Assembly: GCF_000217955.3 (NCBI RefSeq)
Contig: NZ_AFOY02000026.1
Coordinates: 1-64,000 of the forward strand
Source: Pseudomonas fluorescens HK44
GTDB taxonomy: Bacteria > Pseudomonadota > Gammaproteobacteria > Pseudomonadales > Pseudomonadaceae
Length of the DNA stretch: 64,000 bases
Direction of reading: 5' to 3'
This document shows positions 1 to 9,103 of the stretch, one piece after another; positions within the stretch are counted from its first letter, which is position 1; the number at the start of each line of letters is the position of its first letter. The position numbers and the translations under genes were made by a program. The notes beneath the pieces are model-generated. The model searched no databases. It was not told the DNA's origin and saw only the letters and a list, made by a program, of their open reading frames with translations.

Positions 1-43
1 TTTTTTTATGCGTGTAGCCGCTGCCGAGATTTACATCCGCCAC

Positions 44-1552
44 CTATTCCTGCGCGCTGACCACCCGGTTACGCCCGCGGTGCTTGGCCTGATACAGCGC
101 TTTGTCGGCTGCATACATCAGGTTTTCCAGGCTCTCGCCCGGTTGCCCTGTCGAGGTGCTGAGGCCGATGCTGACGGTGATGGGGCCCTCGTCGCCTTCG
201 AACGGTGGCAATTGCTCGATTGCCGCACGGATCTTTTCGGCAATCCGCAGGGCTCCGGCGCTGTCAGTCTCGGCCAGCACCACGGAAAACTCCTCACCGC
301 CATAGCGCGCGGCGAGATCGGACGGGCGACGGATGTTTTCGCTGATGACCCTGGCTAGCACGCGCAACGCCTCGTCGCCGCCCTGATGGCCGTGGCGGTC
401 GTTGAACGACTTGAAGTGATCGGCGTCGATCATCAGCACCGACAACGGTTTGCCCGAACGCTGGGCACGGGACCATTCACGGTTCAGGGCCTGGTCGAGG
501 GTCCGCCGGTTAGCCACGCCGGTGAGGGCGTCGATGGCGGCCTGTTGCGCCATTTCCTGCTCGGCGTGATGGCGCAGGCGAAATTCGCGGCACAGCAGCA
601 AGGTCAGCCACATCAAACCGATACACAACACGCCGGTTGCGCCACTGATCACGTACGCGGTGCGTTTCCAGCTGGCGAAGACTTCGTCCATGGAGAGGGC
701 GACGATCACCGTCAATGGCAGGTTGCCGACGCGCGAGAACGTGTACAGGCGGTCCTGGTGGTCCATGCTTGATACGCTGCTGAAGTGGCCAATGCCTTCA
801 CGCATGATGCGTATGACGTTGGGTCGATTGCCGAAATTCTTGCCAATGCTGTCATCGGTCAGCATGGGCTTTTGCGCCAACAGTATGCCGTCCTTGTCGA
901 GCACGTTGAGGGTGCTGTCAGTGCCGATGTTCAAGCTGCTGAACAATTCATCGAAGTACGCCAGCCGCATGGACGCGACGGCAACGCCAAGAAACTCACC
1001 GGTGGGCGACGAGATGCGCCGGCTGAAGCTGATGCGCCACTGATCGCTGTCGGCGCAGTCGCAACGGGGTTTGAACGGCCGGCTGATAAACATCCCGGTG
1101 TCACTGTTGCTGACGTGGGCCTGGAAGTAGTCGCGGTCAGCAAAATTGCCCGGTTTGGGCTGAATCAACGACGAATCGGCGATCACCTTGCCCTGCTTGT
1201 CGAGCAACAGGACATCGCCCTTGAAACGTACGCTGCTTGCACGGTCGAACAGCACCAGGTGGCGGATCTGCGCCGAAACCTTCTGCAGGTCGTCACGCTG
1301 GGCGGCAGCGATCAAGCCTTGCAGTGACAGGTCATAGAGCTCGACGTTGCGCAGCACATCGGCGTCGATCAGTTGCACGATGTTGGTCGCACCCCGCGTG
1401 GCCGCCTGCATGGCATTGGCGTGTTCGCGGATCAGCAGGAAGGTGACGATGGCGATGATCGCGACGACGGTCAGCGAACTGCCGAGAACCAGCAGGAGTT
1501 CCGGTCGGCGGGTAGAGCCCGTTATGGAGTGGTGTGTGCGGTTTGCACTCAT
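44..1552 (-). CDS. Membrane diguanylate cyclase (Cache-GGDEF)
   Basis: Predicted inner-membrane enzyme making cyclic di-GMP from two GTP in response to a periplasmic signal. The 502-residue protein has a transmembrane helix at about 19-42, a periplasmic region of about 250 residues of the double-Cache type, a second helix near 300-323, and a cytoplasmic GGDEF domain. The active-site signature is GGEEF at 418-422, which is catalytically competent, and the product-inhibition I-site RxxD is present as RPSD at 409-412, five residues before it. No EAL domain follows. The gene stands alone downstream of the porin gene and is separated from it by a terminator. The ligand cannot be told from the sequence. 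Confidence 0.9.
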   Translation of the reverse strand: MSANRTHHSITGSTRRPELLLVLGSSLTVVAIIAIVTFLLIREHANAMQAATRGATNIVQLIDADVLRNVELYDLSLQGLIAAAQRDDLQKVSAQIRHLVLFDRASSVRFKGDVLLLDKQGKVIADSSLIQPKPGNFADRDYFQAHVSNSDTGMFISRPFKPRCDCADSDQWRISFSRRISSPTGEFLGVAVASMRLAYFDELFSSLNIGTDSTLNVLDKDGILLAQKPMLTDDSIGKNFGNRPNVIRIMREGIGHFSSVSSMDHQDRLYTFSRVGNLPLTVIVALSMDEVFASWKRTAYVISGATGVLCIGLMWLTLLLCREFRLRHHAEQEMAQQAAIDALTGVANRRTLDQALNREWSRAQRSGKPLSVLMIDADHFKSFNDRHGHQGGDEALRVLARVISENIRRPSDLAARYGGEEFSVVLAETDSAGALRIAEKIRAAIEQLPPFEGDEGPITVSIGLSTSTGQPGESLENLMYAADKALYQAKHRGRNRVVSAQE

Positions 1553-1660
1553 GGTTCTGATTTCTGCACAGGGACATCATCAGCGTAGTTCCCGGACACG
1601 CCGGGCAGCATTGCAGATATCAGTTCGTTGATCTCAGTGCATGTATAGATCCCGAACATA

Positions 1661-1690
1661 AAAAAGGCCAGCGTGGATGCTGGCCTTTTT
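1661..1690 (-). terminator. Rho-independent terminator after the porin gene
   Basis: AAAAAGGCCAGC and GCTGGCCTTTTT form a perfect 12-bp inverted repeat with a GTGGAT loop. Both strands carry a T run, so it could work in both directions; it lies 12 bases after the porin stop codon. Confidence 0.85.
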
Positions 1691-1701
1691 GTGAGTTTTA
1701 C

Positions 1702-3021
1702 TTAGAAAACATTCAGTGGGTAGTCGACAATCACCCGGTATTCATCGGTATCGGTATCCAGCGCGCCATAGCCGTTGCTGCCACGGTTGGTGGCCCATTG
1801 CAGGCGCAGCGCCAGATCCTTGGCCGTGCCGCCCTGGACCACGTACTTGAGATCGATATCACGCTCCCAGTGTTTGGCATTTTTACCCGCTTCGTTATAG
1901 AAGCTGGCATAGCCGCGGCTATTCGGGTCGACCTTGCTCAGGTCCAGCGTGCCACGCGAATACGACACGGCCGAGGTCAGGCCTGGCACGCCGACGCCAG
2001 CGAAATCATAGGCGTACTTGAGCTTCCACGAACGCTCATTCGGGCCATTGAAATCGGAATACTGCTGCGAGTTATCGAGGAAGATGCTGTCGCCCTGAGA
2101 GATGTAGTCGAACGGCGTGTTGCCGTTCACGCGTTGGTAAGCGGCGGTGACGCTGTGGCTACCGACGCCCACGGTGAAGTGCAGGCTGTAGGTGTTGTTG
2201 TCGATTTTGCCGAGCAACGCCTCGCCAGTGTCCTGGGTGTGATAGTAGTGCAGGCCCGGATTGAGGCTGACCAGTTCGTTGACCGCGTAGGTGTAGTCCA
2301 GGTCGTAGTAGTACTGGTTCCAGATGTCCTTGAGCTCGGACGCATAGAGGCTGCTGGTCAGGCCCGGCAGACCGCTCCAGGCCACACCGGCCCAGTTCAG
2401 GTGCTGGCTTTTGTCACCGTCCGCCAGTTTGCCGTAGGACGTCCCGATGCGCTGGTGTCCGCTCTGGTTGTAAGGCTTGGTGAAGCTCGCCTGGCCGCCC
2501 TCGATCAGCCAGCCGTCGAAGCTGTGGTTGGTCAGGCTGATGCCGCGAAAAGTCTGCGGCAGCATCCGGCTCATGCCTCCGGCGATTACCGGGTTGTTCA
2601 GGAACAGGTCACCGGCTTTCAGTTCGGTGTCCAGGGCGCGCATTTTCAGGGTGCCGCCACCGCTTGAAAACGAGCCCGGTGCTTTGCCGTTGTCATCGCT
2701 GATCGGCAGGATGCTCGAACCACTGGTGCCGCCACCGCCGTCGAGTTTGAGCCCGAGCATGGCGTTGGCATCCACGCCAAAACCGACCGGGCCCTGGGTG
2801 TAGCCCGATTCGAAGATACCGAGGAAACCCTGGCCCCATTCGATGTTGTCGTGGGTCTGCTGCTGACGGTTGCGGTTCAGGTAGTAGTTGCGGGCGTTGA
2901 GCTTGAGGCTTGCGCCTTCAACGAAACCATCGTGGCCGGATTCTTCGGCGGCCTGGACGCTTACGGCCATCGTTGCGCTCATTGCAATAAATAGAGGACA
3001 GAATTTGAGGATAATGCTCAC
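1702..3021 (-). CDS. OprD-family outer-membrane porin
   Basis: Outer-membrane beta-barrel channel of the OprD/OpdK family, which takes up basic amino acids, carboxylates or aromatic acids in Pseudomonas. From the chosen GTG start the protein has 439 residues, beginning with a Sec signal peptide (VSIILKFCPLFIAMSATMAV) that ends near VQA-AEE. The mature part shows the family features: an early RNYYLNRN-type strand, GFLGIFESGYTQG, a MRALDTELKAGDLF segment, and a C-terminus ending in VDYPLNVF with a terminal Phe. The GTG at 3021 was chosen because an AAGGAG site lies 11 bases upstream; a further-upstream TTG would place that site inside the gene. Substrate is not predictable. Confidence 0.9.
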   Translation of the reverse strand: MSIILKFCPLFIAMSATMAVSVQAAEESGHDGFVEGASLKLNARNYYLNRNRQQQTHDNIEWGQGFLGIFESGYTQGPVGFGVDANAMLGLKLDGGGGTSGSSILPISDDNGKAPGSFSSGGGTLKMRALDTELKAGDLFLNNPVIAGGMSRMLPQTFRGISLTNHSFDGWLIEGGQASFTKPYNQSGHQRIGTSYGKLADGDKSQHLNWAGVAWSGLPGLTSSLYASELKDIWNQYYYDLDYTYAVNELVSLNPGLHYYHTQDTGEALLGKIDNNTYSLHFTVGVGSHSVTAAYQRVNGNTPFDYISQGDSIFLDNSQQYSDFNGPNERSWKLKYAYDFAGVGVPGLTSAVSYSRGTLDLSKVDPNSRGYASFYNEAGKNAKHWERDIDLKYVVQGGTAKDLALRLQWATNRGSNGYGALDTDTDEYRVIVDYPLNVF

Positions 3022-3122
3022 GCGGGATACAGCTCCTTGGGCCAATAACAAGAGTTGTTGTTTTTAATGATCCGAGTGTTTCTTATTGGGTATTAACAAA
3101 GAACTAACTGACAAATACACAA

Positions 3123-3151
3123 CAAAAAAAAGCCGCTGATAGCAGCGGCTT
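3123..3151 (-). terminator. Rho-independent terminator
   Basis: AAGCCGCTG and CAGCGGCTT form a 9-bp stem with a four-base loop. On the minus strand it runs into eight T residues, so it ends transcription of the small secreted-protein gene. Confidence 0.85.
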
Positions 3152-3215
3152 GAAGACAACTTCTCTAGGGAAAGAGCCCTGAGAAGTGTCGAGGGAAACG
3201 GGGGGATATTGCCGA

Positions 3216-3440
3216 TCAGCTATCTTTATCAACCTGTGGTTGAGCCGGATCAGCCGATGTTTGCCGGGCTTTCTCGGATTTCTGTGCTTTTGCGGTCAGT
3301 TCAGCCTGGGACTTGTCGAAGGCTGCGGTACGCGCAGCATTATGCGCGACAAATGCCGGCGACTCTTCAGCCATGGCAAATGGCGACAAGAACAAGGACG
3401 ACAAAACGAAAGCGCTGGCAATACCCATGCTGTTGGACAT
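3216..3440 (-). CDS. Small secreted protein, unknown function
   Basis: A 74-residue protein beginning MSNSMGIASAFVLSSLFLSPFAMA, a clear Sec signal peptide cleaved near AMA-EES. The mature part of about 50 residues is hydrophilic and rich in Ala, Lys, Gln and Asp, with no cysteine and no recognisable motif. The ATG at 3440 is preceded by AGAAGG at 8 bases. A longer reading from upstream is possible but would bury the signal peptide. The gene has its own terminator and stands between the porin and the efflux operon. I do not recognise a family; short periplasmic proteins of this kind are common in Pseudomonas. Confidence 0.7.
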   Translation of the reverse strand: MSNSMGIASAFVLSSLFLSPFAMAEESPAFVAHNAARTAAFDKSQAELTAKAQKSEKARQTSADPAQPQVDKDS

Positions 3441-3560
3441 CTTGAAAACCTTCTTGCTTGGCAAGTGCTGTTTGGTGCGGCCAAGGTAAAGGTCTTGGGG
3501 GGCGGGAAAAAGAGCAGATTGCATAAAGGACTGTTGCATCAAGGGTAACAGTCGCACCGA

Positions 3561-3696
3561 CCTGTGGCGAGCGAGCTTGCTCGCGCTGGGCTGCGAAGCG
3601 GCCCCAACACAATCAACCGTGTTTAATCAGATATACCACCTGCCCCGAATTACGACTGCTACGCAGCCGAGCGCGAGCAAGCTCGCTCGCCACAGG
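3561..3696. repeat. Inverted pair of REP elements
   Basis: Two REP units of about 40 bases face each other: CCTGTGGCGAGCGAGCTTGC near 3561 and its reverse complement ending CTCGCTCGCCACAGG at 3696. Each has an imperfect hairpin core (GCGAGCTTGCTCGC). This head-to-head arrangement is typical of mobile REP doublets (REPINs) in fluorescent pseudomonads. Confidence 0.8.
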
Positions 3697-3698
3697 AA

Positions 3699-5069
3699 TC
3701 AGATCGGCAAATAGATCCCGAACGTATTCACGCCGTTATCACTGCGCACAAACACATTGCCGCCGTGCATCAGCGCAATCGCCTTGACGATGGCCAGCCC
3801 CAGGCCATGGTTGGCGCCGCTGTTGCTGCGCGAGGCGTCGACCCGGTAGAAGCGCTCGAACAAGCGCGGCAGATGTTCGCTGGCGATGGGCTCGCCGGGG
3901 TTGGCGACGCCGATACTGACCTGATGCTCCTGAACATCGATCTGCACCCGAATGACCTGGCCGGGAGCCGTGTGTTGCACCGCGTTGTTCAGCAGGTTGA
4001 TCAGCGCCCGGCGCAGGTGGGCGATTTCGATCTGCACCTGGGCATCGCCGCTGACCTGAACCTTGACCTGCGCGTCTTCAAGGATGAAATCCAGGTAGTC
4101 CAGGGTGGTCGCGACTTCATCCGCAAGCGAGGTGGTGGTCAGTTTGGTGGCCTTGCTGCCCTGGTCGGCGCTGGCCAGAAACAGCATGTCGTTGATGATC
4201 GACCGTAGCCGTTCGAGTTCTTCGAGGTTTGATTGCAGCACTTCGAAGTAGTGCTCTGTCGAGCGTCCACGGGTCAGGGCAACCTGGGTTTGACCGATCA
4301 GGTTGGTCAGTGGCGAGCGCAGTTCGTGGGCGACATCGGCGTTGAACGATTCAAGTCGCGTATAGGCTTGTTCGACCCGCTCCAGCGTCTCGTTGAACGA
4401 GCTGACGAACTGATTGAGTTCCGGTGGCAGCGGCGACAGTTGCAGCCGTGAGGACAGCAACGGCGGTGCCAGTCGTTGAGCTTCCTGAGACAACTTGATC
4501 AAGGGCTTGAGGCCAATTCGCGCCACCCAGTAACCCAGCGCCGAGGCCAGCAGCACGCCGATGATCGCCAGGCTGATCAAGGCGATCAGCAAGTGATGCT
4601 GGGTCTCGTAGAAGGTTTGTGTGTTGATGCCGATCATGAAGCGCAGCGGTGGGCGCTGGTCCTTGGCCGGAAACTGGCTGACCAGCACTTTCATCGGATA
4701 GGGCTGTTCCGGCAGCTGTACGTCGCGCTTGCCGGTTGGCCCTTGCGCCAAGGCGCGGATCTGCGGGGTGATGTTGCCGTATTCGTAGTTGGCATCGCCG
4801 CTGATGATCCAGAAGCTGATGCGCTTGTCCTCTTCGCCCAGCAGGTTGAGTTTGTTGTTGATCTTCACCCAGTGCTCTGGCGTACCAAAGCGCCCGACCG
4901 TGGATTCGAGCACGCTGTAACGCGCATCCAGTTCGGCAGCCGGCAACAGCGCCAGGCCCTTTTCGACCTGTTGATACAGCGCCCAGCCGATCAACAGAAA
5001 CACCAGCGCCGCCACCAGGGTGAACATGCCGCTCAGGCGCAACGCGATACTGTTTCGAGGGTAGATCAT
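3699..5069 (-). CDS. Sensor histidine kinase (CusS/CopS-type)
   Basis: Membrane sensor kinase of 456 residues, partner of the regulator encoded just upstream. A first transmembrane helix lies at about 12-30, a periplasmic loop of about 130 residues follows, a second helix sits near 160-180, then HAMP, a HisKA box with the phospho-accepting His in ADVAHELRSPLTNL, and an HATPase domain ending in ANHGLGLAIVKAIALMHGG. The architecture matches heavy-metal sensor kinases that sense metals or envelope stress. The ATG at 5069 follows an AGGAA site at 7 bases; this site and the first codons lie inside the 32-bp arm of the inverted-repeat element at 5058-5326. The signal is not known. Confidence 0.87.
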   Translation of the reverse strand: MIYPRNSIALRLSGMFTLVAALVFLLIGWALYQQVEKGLALLPAAELDARYSVLESTVGRFGTPEHWVKINNKLNLLGEEDKRISFWIISGDANYEYGNITPQIRALAQGPTGKRDVQLPEQPYPMKVLVSQFPAKDQRPPLRFMIGINTQTFYETQHHLLIALISLAIIGVLLASALGYWVARIGLKPLIKLSQEAQRLAPPLLSSRLQLSPLPPELNQFVSSFNETLERVEQAYTRLESFNADVAHELRSPLTNLIGQTQVALTRGRSTEHYFEVLQSNLEELERLRSIINDMLFLASADQGSKATKLTTTSLADEVATTLDYLDFILEDAQVKVQVSGDAQVQIEIAHLRRALINLLNNAVQHTAPGQVIRVQIDVQEHQVSIGVANPGEPIASEHLPRLFERFYRVDASRSNSGANHGLGLAIVKAIALMHGGNVFVRSDNGVNTFGIYLPI

Positions 5070-5326
5070 CACTCATTTCCTATGCCGCGCCGGAGTCTGT
5101 TGTTGCGCAGGGCAAGGCGCGAGGAGCGAGGTTTGGTCGTTCCAAATAAGCTCCGAGTAACGCAGCCCTGCGCAACAACAGATCCGGCCCTTCGGGTTGT
5201 GCCTGAAAGCGGGCCAGGCTGCGTTGCAGTCCTTGGCAAGGAAACGACCCTTACCGGCGGACTGCGCCTTGCCTGGCCCGCTTTCAGGCGACAACGCGGC
5301 ATAGGAAATGAGTGATGATCTACCCT
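5058..5326. repeat. Self-complementary cloverleaf element between regulator and kinase
   Basis: The whole segment pairs with itself. Outer arms 5058-5089 and 5295-5326 are perfect 32-bp inverted repeats. Inside are two long hairpins: 5096-5113 with 5165-5182 (18 bp perfect, extended by CCGGA/TCCGG across a bulge) and 5201-5219 with 5271-5289 (19 bp perfect, extended by TTGT/ACAA across a bulge), with a mini hairpin CCC-TTC-GGG at 5188-5196 between them. The two hairpin interiors are diverged inverted copies sharing AAGGCGC, GGTCGTT and AACGCA. The left arm covers the kinase ribosome site and first codons; the right arm reaches the regulator stop codon. I cannot name a known repeat family for it. 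Confidence 0.85.
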
Positions 5327-5999
5327 AAGCACTGCGGCTCTCCAGCACATAGCCCATGCCGCGAATGGTGTGCAGCAGTTTCTCTTCGAACGGCCCGTCG
5401 ATCTTGGCGCGCAGGCGCTTGATCGCGACTTCGACGACGTTGGCGTCGCTGTCGAAATTGATGTCCCAGACCATCTCGGCAATCGCGGTTTTCGAGAGGA
5501 TTTCGCCCTGACGCCGGGCCAGCACGCTCAGCAGCGAGAACTCCTTGGCGGTCAGGTCCAGCCGCGTGCCGGCACGGGTGGCCTTGCGGCTGATCAGGTC
5601 AATCCACAGGTCGGCAATCGTCACTTGCACCGGTTCATGTCCGCCACTGCGGCGGGTCAGCGCTTGCAGGCGGGCGACCAGTTCGAGAAACGAAAACGGT
5701 TTGCCCAGATAATCGTCGGCACCGTCGCGCAGGCCTTTGATCCGGTCTTCCACGCGCTCGCGGGCGGTCAGCATGATCACCGGGGTCTGTTTGCGCGCAC
5801 GCAGGGCGCGCAGCACGCCGTAGCCGTCGAGACCCGGCAGCATCACGTCGAGGATGATCACCGCGTAGTCGTTTTCGAGCGCCAGGTGCAAACCTTCGAC
5901 CCCGTCCGGGGCGCGGTCCACGGTGTAACCCTGTTCGGTCAGACCGCGGTACAGATAATCCGCGGTTTTCTCTTCGTCTTCGATAATCAGAACGCGCAT
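5325..5999 (-). CDS. OmpR-family response regulator (CopR/IrlR-type)
   Basis: DNA-binding response regulator of 224 residues. The receiver domain occupies about 1-115 with the acidic pocket at IIEDEE, phospho-acceptor Asp51 in VIILDVMLPG, and the Lys of YLGKPFSF. A winged-helix output domain fills about 125-222, ending in the typical HTIRGMGYVLE. It follows the RND pump gene by 8 bases and precedes the kinase, so the four genes form one operon (adaptor, pump, regulator, kinase). The likely role is control of the pump genes, possibly through the inverted repeat at 10352. The spacing to the kinase (over 250 bases, filled by a repeat element) is abnormal for such pairs. Confidence 0.9.
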   Translation of the reverse strand: MRVLIIEDEEKTADYLYRGLTEQGYTVDRAPDGVEGLHLALENDYAVIILDVMLPGLDGYGVLRALRARKQTPVIMLTARERVEDRIKGLRDGADDYLGKPFSFLELVARLQALTRRSGGHEPVQVTIADLWIDLISRKATRAGTRLDLTAKEFSLLSVLARRQGEILSKTAIAEMVWDINFDSDANVVEVAIKRLRAKIDGPFEEKLLHTIRGMGYVLESRSA

Positions 6000-6007
6000 G
6001 ACCCGCC

Positions 6008-9000
6008 TCAGTGTGTGGTCGCCAGCGCAGGCGCTGGTGTGGAGCGATGGAACACCCGCTCAAGCCATAAGTATATGACTGGCGTGGTAAACAGCGTCAG
6101 CGCCTGGCTGACCAGCAAACCGCCCACCACCGCGATCCCCAGCGGTTGGCGCAGTTCGGCACCGGTGCCGTAACCGAGCATCAGCGGCAGGGCGCCGAGC
6201 AGGGCAGCGAGGGTGGTCATCATGATCGGCCGGAACCGCGTGAGACACGCCTCGAAAATCGCTTCTTGCGGGGACAGCCCGCGATTGCGCTGGGCGTCGA
6301 GGGCGAAGTCGATCATCAGGATGCCGTTCTTCTTGACGATACCGATCAGCAGCACCAGGCCGATCAACGCCATGATCGAGAAGTCCTGACCGAGGATCCA
6401 CAGCAGTATCAAGGCGCCGAGGCCGGCGGAAGGCAAGGTCGAGATGATCGTCAGCGGGTGCACGAAACTCTCATAGAGCACGCCAAGAATGATGTACACC
6501 GCCACCAGCGCCGCCAGAATCAGCCACGGCTGGCTGGCCAGCGAACTCTGGAACGCCTGGGCCGCACCCTGGAAATTGCCGTTGACCGAGGCTGGCATGC
6601 CGATGTCGTTCTTCGCCTGGTTGAGCAGGATCACCGCGTCACCCAAGGCCACGCCAGGCGCGAGGTTGAACGACAGGTTGGCGGCCGGGAACATGCCATC
6701 GTGGGCGATGGACAGCGGGCCGATGGTCGGCGCATCGAAACGGGCCAGCGCCGACAACGGCACCATCTCGCCACTCAGCGGCGAGCGCAGGTAGAAATAG
6801 GCGAGGCTTTCGGCCTTGCCGCGCTGGCGGGTGTCGAGTTCGAGAATGACGTTGTACTGGTTGATTTCGGTCTGGAACTCGTTGACCTGCCGTTGGCCGA
6901 AGGCGTCATAAAGCGCTTCGTCGACATCGCTGGCGGTCAGCCCGAAGCGCGCCGCCGCGGCACGGTCGATGTGGATGTGGGTGATGCTGCCGCCCAGTTG
7001 CAGGTCGTTGGAAATGTCGCGGAACGCCGCAATACCGCGCAGTTTTTCGGTCAGGCGCTGGGTCCAGAGGTTCAGTGTCGGACCGTCGTTGCTCTTGAGC
7101 ACGTATTGATACTGGGCGCGGCTGGGGCCGGAGCTGAGGTTGATGTCTTGCCCGGCGCGCAGGTACAGCACAATGCCCGGGACTTTCATCAGTTGCGGAC
7201 GAATCCGGTCGATGAAGGCGCTGGCGGACACATCGCGGTCGCCGCGTTTTTTCAAGGAGATCCAGAAGCGTCCGTTGGCGATGGTCTGGTTGCTGCCGGA
7301 AACGCCCACCGAATGGGAGAAGGTCTGCACCGCCGGGTCGGCGGCGACGATTTCAGCCAGGGCCTGGTGCTTTTTCACCATCTCCGGAAACGACACGTCG
7401 GCGGCGGCTTCGGTGGTGCCGAGGATAAAACCGGTGTCCTGTATCGGGAAGAAACCTTTGGGGATAAACACGTAGCCGGCAATCGCCATGCACAGCGTCA
7501 GGCTGAAGATCCCCAGCATCAGTTTCTGATGCGCCAGGGCGCGGCGCAGTGCCCGTTCATACAGCGCGAGCAGGCGTTCGCCGAAACCGGGTTTGGCGTG
7601 GGCATCGTGTGCCGGCGCACGCATGAACAGGGCGGCCATGGTCGGTGCCAGGGTCAACGACACCACCACCGAAATCATGATGGTCGAGGTGGCGGTCAAG
7701 GCGAACTCCTTGAACAACCGGCCGACCACGCCCCCCATGAACAGCAGCGGAATGAACGCCGCGACCAGCGAGAAACTGATCGAGACCACGGTAAAGCCGA
7801 TCTCGCCAGCGCCCTTGATCGCCGCCTCGCGCATGCCGTCACCGGCCTCCAGGTGGCGGTGAATGTTCTCCACCACCACGATCGCATCGTCGACCACAAA
7901 CCCTACGCAAATGACGATCGCCACCAGGGTCAGGTTGTTCAGGCTGAAGCCCATGATGTACATCAGCGCGATACTGGCGATCAGCGAAACCCCGAGTACG
8001 CTGGACACGATCAGCGTCGCCGACCACTGGCGCAGGAACAGCGCCATCACGGCGACCACCAGCAGGACCGCGATCAGCAGGGTGACTTCCACTTCGTGCA
8101 GCGAAGCGCGGATGGTCTGGGTCCGGTCGATCAGCACGTTGACCTGTATCGACGCCGGGAGCATCGCTTGCAGACCCGGCAACGCGGCTTGAATTCGGTC
8201 CACGGTGTCGACGATGTTCGCGCCCGGTTGCCGCAGGATCACCAGGTTGACCCCCGGGCGATCGCCAGACCATGCCTGGACGTAGGCGTCTTCCGAGCCA
8301 CTGACCACGGTGGCGATGTCCCGGAGCTGAACCGGTGCGCCGTTCTTGTAGGAGACAATGAGCTGACCGTACTCGTCGGGATGAAACAGCTGATCGTTGG
8401 TCGATAGCGTGGAAATGCTCGACTCACCGTACAGCGCACCCTTGGCCAGGTTGAGGCTGGTTTTCTGAATGGCCAGGCGCACGTCGGCCAGGGTCAGGCC
8501 GATGGCGGCAAGTTTGTCAGCCGAGGCCTGGACCCGGATCGCCGGACGTTGCTGACCGGTGATGTAGATCTGGCCGACGCCGTCGATCTGGCTCAGTTGT
8601 CGTGCCAGCAGGGTTTCGGCGTAGTCGCTGAGTTCGGTGCCGGGCATTTGCGTCGAGCTGACGCTAAGGATCAGCACCGGGCTGTCGGACGGGTTGACCT
8701 TGCGCCAGGTCGGCAGCGTCGGCATGTCCTTGGGCAGTTTGCCGGCGGCGGTGTTGATCGCGGCCTGAACTTCTTGCGCGGCGGTGTCGATGCTTTTGCT
8801 GAGGGTGAATTGCAGGGTCAGGTTGGTCGAACCCAAGGCACTGCTGGAGGTCATCTGGGTCATGCCGGGGATGGCACTGAATTGCACCTCCAACGGCGTC
8901 GCCACCGACGACGCCATGGTGTCGGGGCTGGCGCCGGGCAACTGCGCGGCGACTTGAATGGTCGGGAACTCGGCTTCCGGCAAAGGGGCGACGGGCAGGC

Positions 9001-9103
9001 GCGGGAAGGCGATCAAGCCCAGTAGCACCAGGGCGAAGGTCAGCAGTGCCGTGGCGACCGGATGGTCGATGCACCAGGCCGAAATGCCGCCATGGACCTT
9101 CAT
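6008..9103 (-). CDS. RND efflux pump, inner-membrane permease (MdtC/MuxB-like)
   Basis: Proton-driven trimeric efflux permease of 1031 residues, the normal size for the HAE1 (drug) branch. It has twelve predicted transmembrane helices and two large periplasmic loops. The proton-relay acidic pair is present in GFVVDDAIVVVENIHRH, and the TM10 lysine in IGIVKKNGILMIDF. The sequence resembles MdtB/MdtC and MuxB/MuxC rather than heavy-metal CzcA/CusA proteins: the CzcA-type acidic signature in TM4 is absent. The start overlaps the adaptor stop by four bases (ATGA), so translation is probably coupled. No second permease and no outer-membrane factor is encoded next to it, so an OprM-like channel must come from elsewhere. 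Confidence 0.93.
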   Translation of the reverse strand: MKVHGGISAWCIDHPVATALLTFALVLLGLIAFPRLPVAPLPEAEFPTIQVAAQLPGASPDTMASSVATPLEVQFSAIPGMTQMTSSSALGSTNLTLQFTLSKSIDTAAQEVQAAINTAAGKLPKDMPTLPTWRKVNPSDSPVLILSVSSTQMPGTELSDYAETLLARQLSQIDGVGQIYITGQQRPAIRVQASADKLAAIGLTLADVRLAIQKTSLNLAKGALYGESSISTLSTNDQLFHPDEYGQLIVSYKNGAPVQLRDIATVVSGSEDAYVQAWSGDRPGVNLVILRQPGANIVDTVDRIQAALPGLQAMLPASIQVNVLIDRTQTIRASLHEVEVTLLIAVLLVVAVMALFLRQWSATLIVSSVLGVSLIASIALMYIMGFSLNNLTLVAIVICVGFVVDDAIVVVENIHRHLEAGDGMREAAIKGAGEIGFTVVSISFSLVAAFIPLLFMGGVVGRLFKEFALTATSTIMISVVVSLTLAPTMAALFMRAPAHDAHAKPGFGERLLALYERALRRALAHQKLMLGIFSLTLCMAIAGYVFIPKGFFPIQDTGFILGTTEAAADVSFPEMVKKHQALAEIVAADPAVQTFSHSVGVSGSNQTIANGRFWISLKKRGDRDVSASAFIDRIRPQLMKVPGIVLYLRAGQDINLSSGPSRAQYQYVLKSNDGPTLNLWTQRLTEKLRGIAAFRDISNDLQLGGSITHIHIDRAAAARFGLTASDVDEALYDAFGQRQVNEFQTEINQYNVILELDTRQRGKAESLAYFYLRSPLSGEMVPLSALARFDAPTIGPLSIAHDGMFPAANLSFNLAPGVALGDAVILLNQAKNDIGMPASVNGNFQGAAQAFQSSLASQPWLILAALVAVYIILGVLYESFVHPLTIISTLPSAGLGALILLWILGQDFSIMALIGLVLLIGIVKKNGILMIDFALDAQRNRGLSPQEAIFEACLTRFRPIMMTTLAALLGALPLMLGYGTGAELRQPLGIAVVGGLLVSQALTLFTTPVIYLWLERVFHRSTPAPALATTH

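Noticed and set aside
8..358. A plus-strand frame at the left end
   Set aside because: It lies within the GGDEF domain of the minus-strand cyclase, which has intact active-site and I-site motifs.
785..1327. A 180-codon plus-strand frame inside the first diguanylate cyclase
   Set aside because: No ribosome site or recognisable domain; shadow of the cyclase gene.
5058..5326. Reading the element between regulator and kinase as an insertion sequence
   Set aside because: It has no transposase frame and no target-site duplication could be identified, so it is listed only as a repeat of unknown origin.
6146..8407. A 753-codon open frame on the plus strand, antisense to the RND permease
   Set aside because: It is rich in His, Gln, Arg and Asp with no domain, and mirrors the codon bias of the real gene on the other strand.
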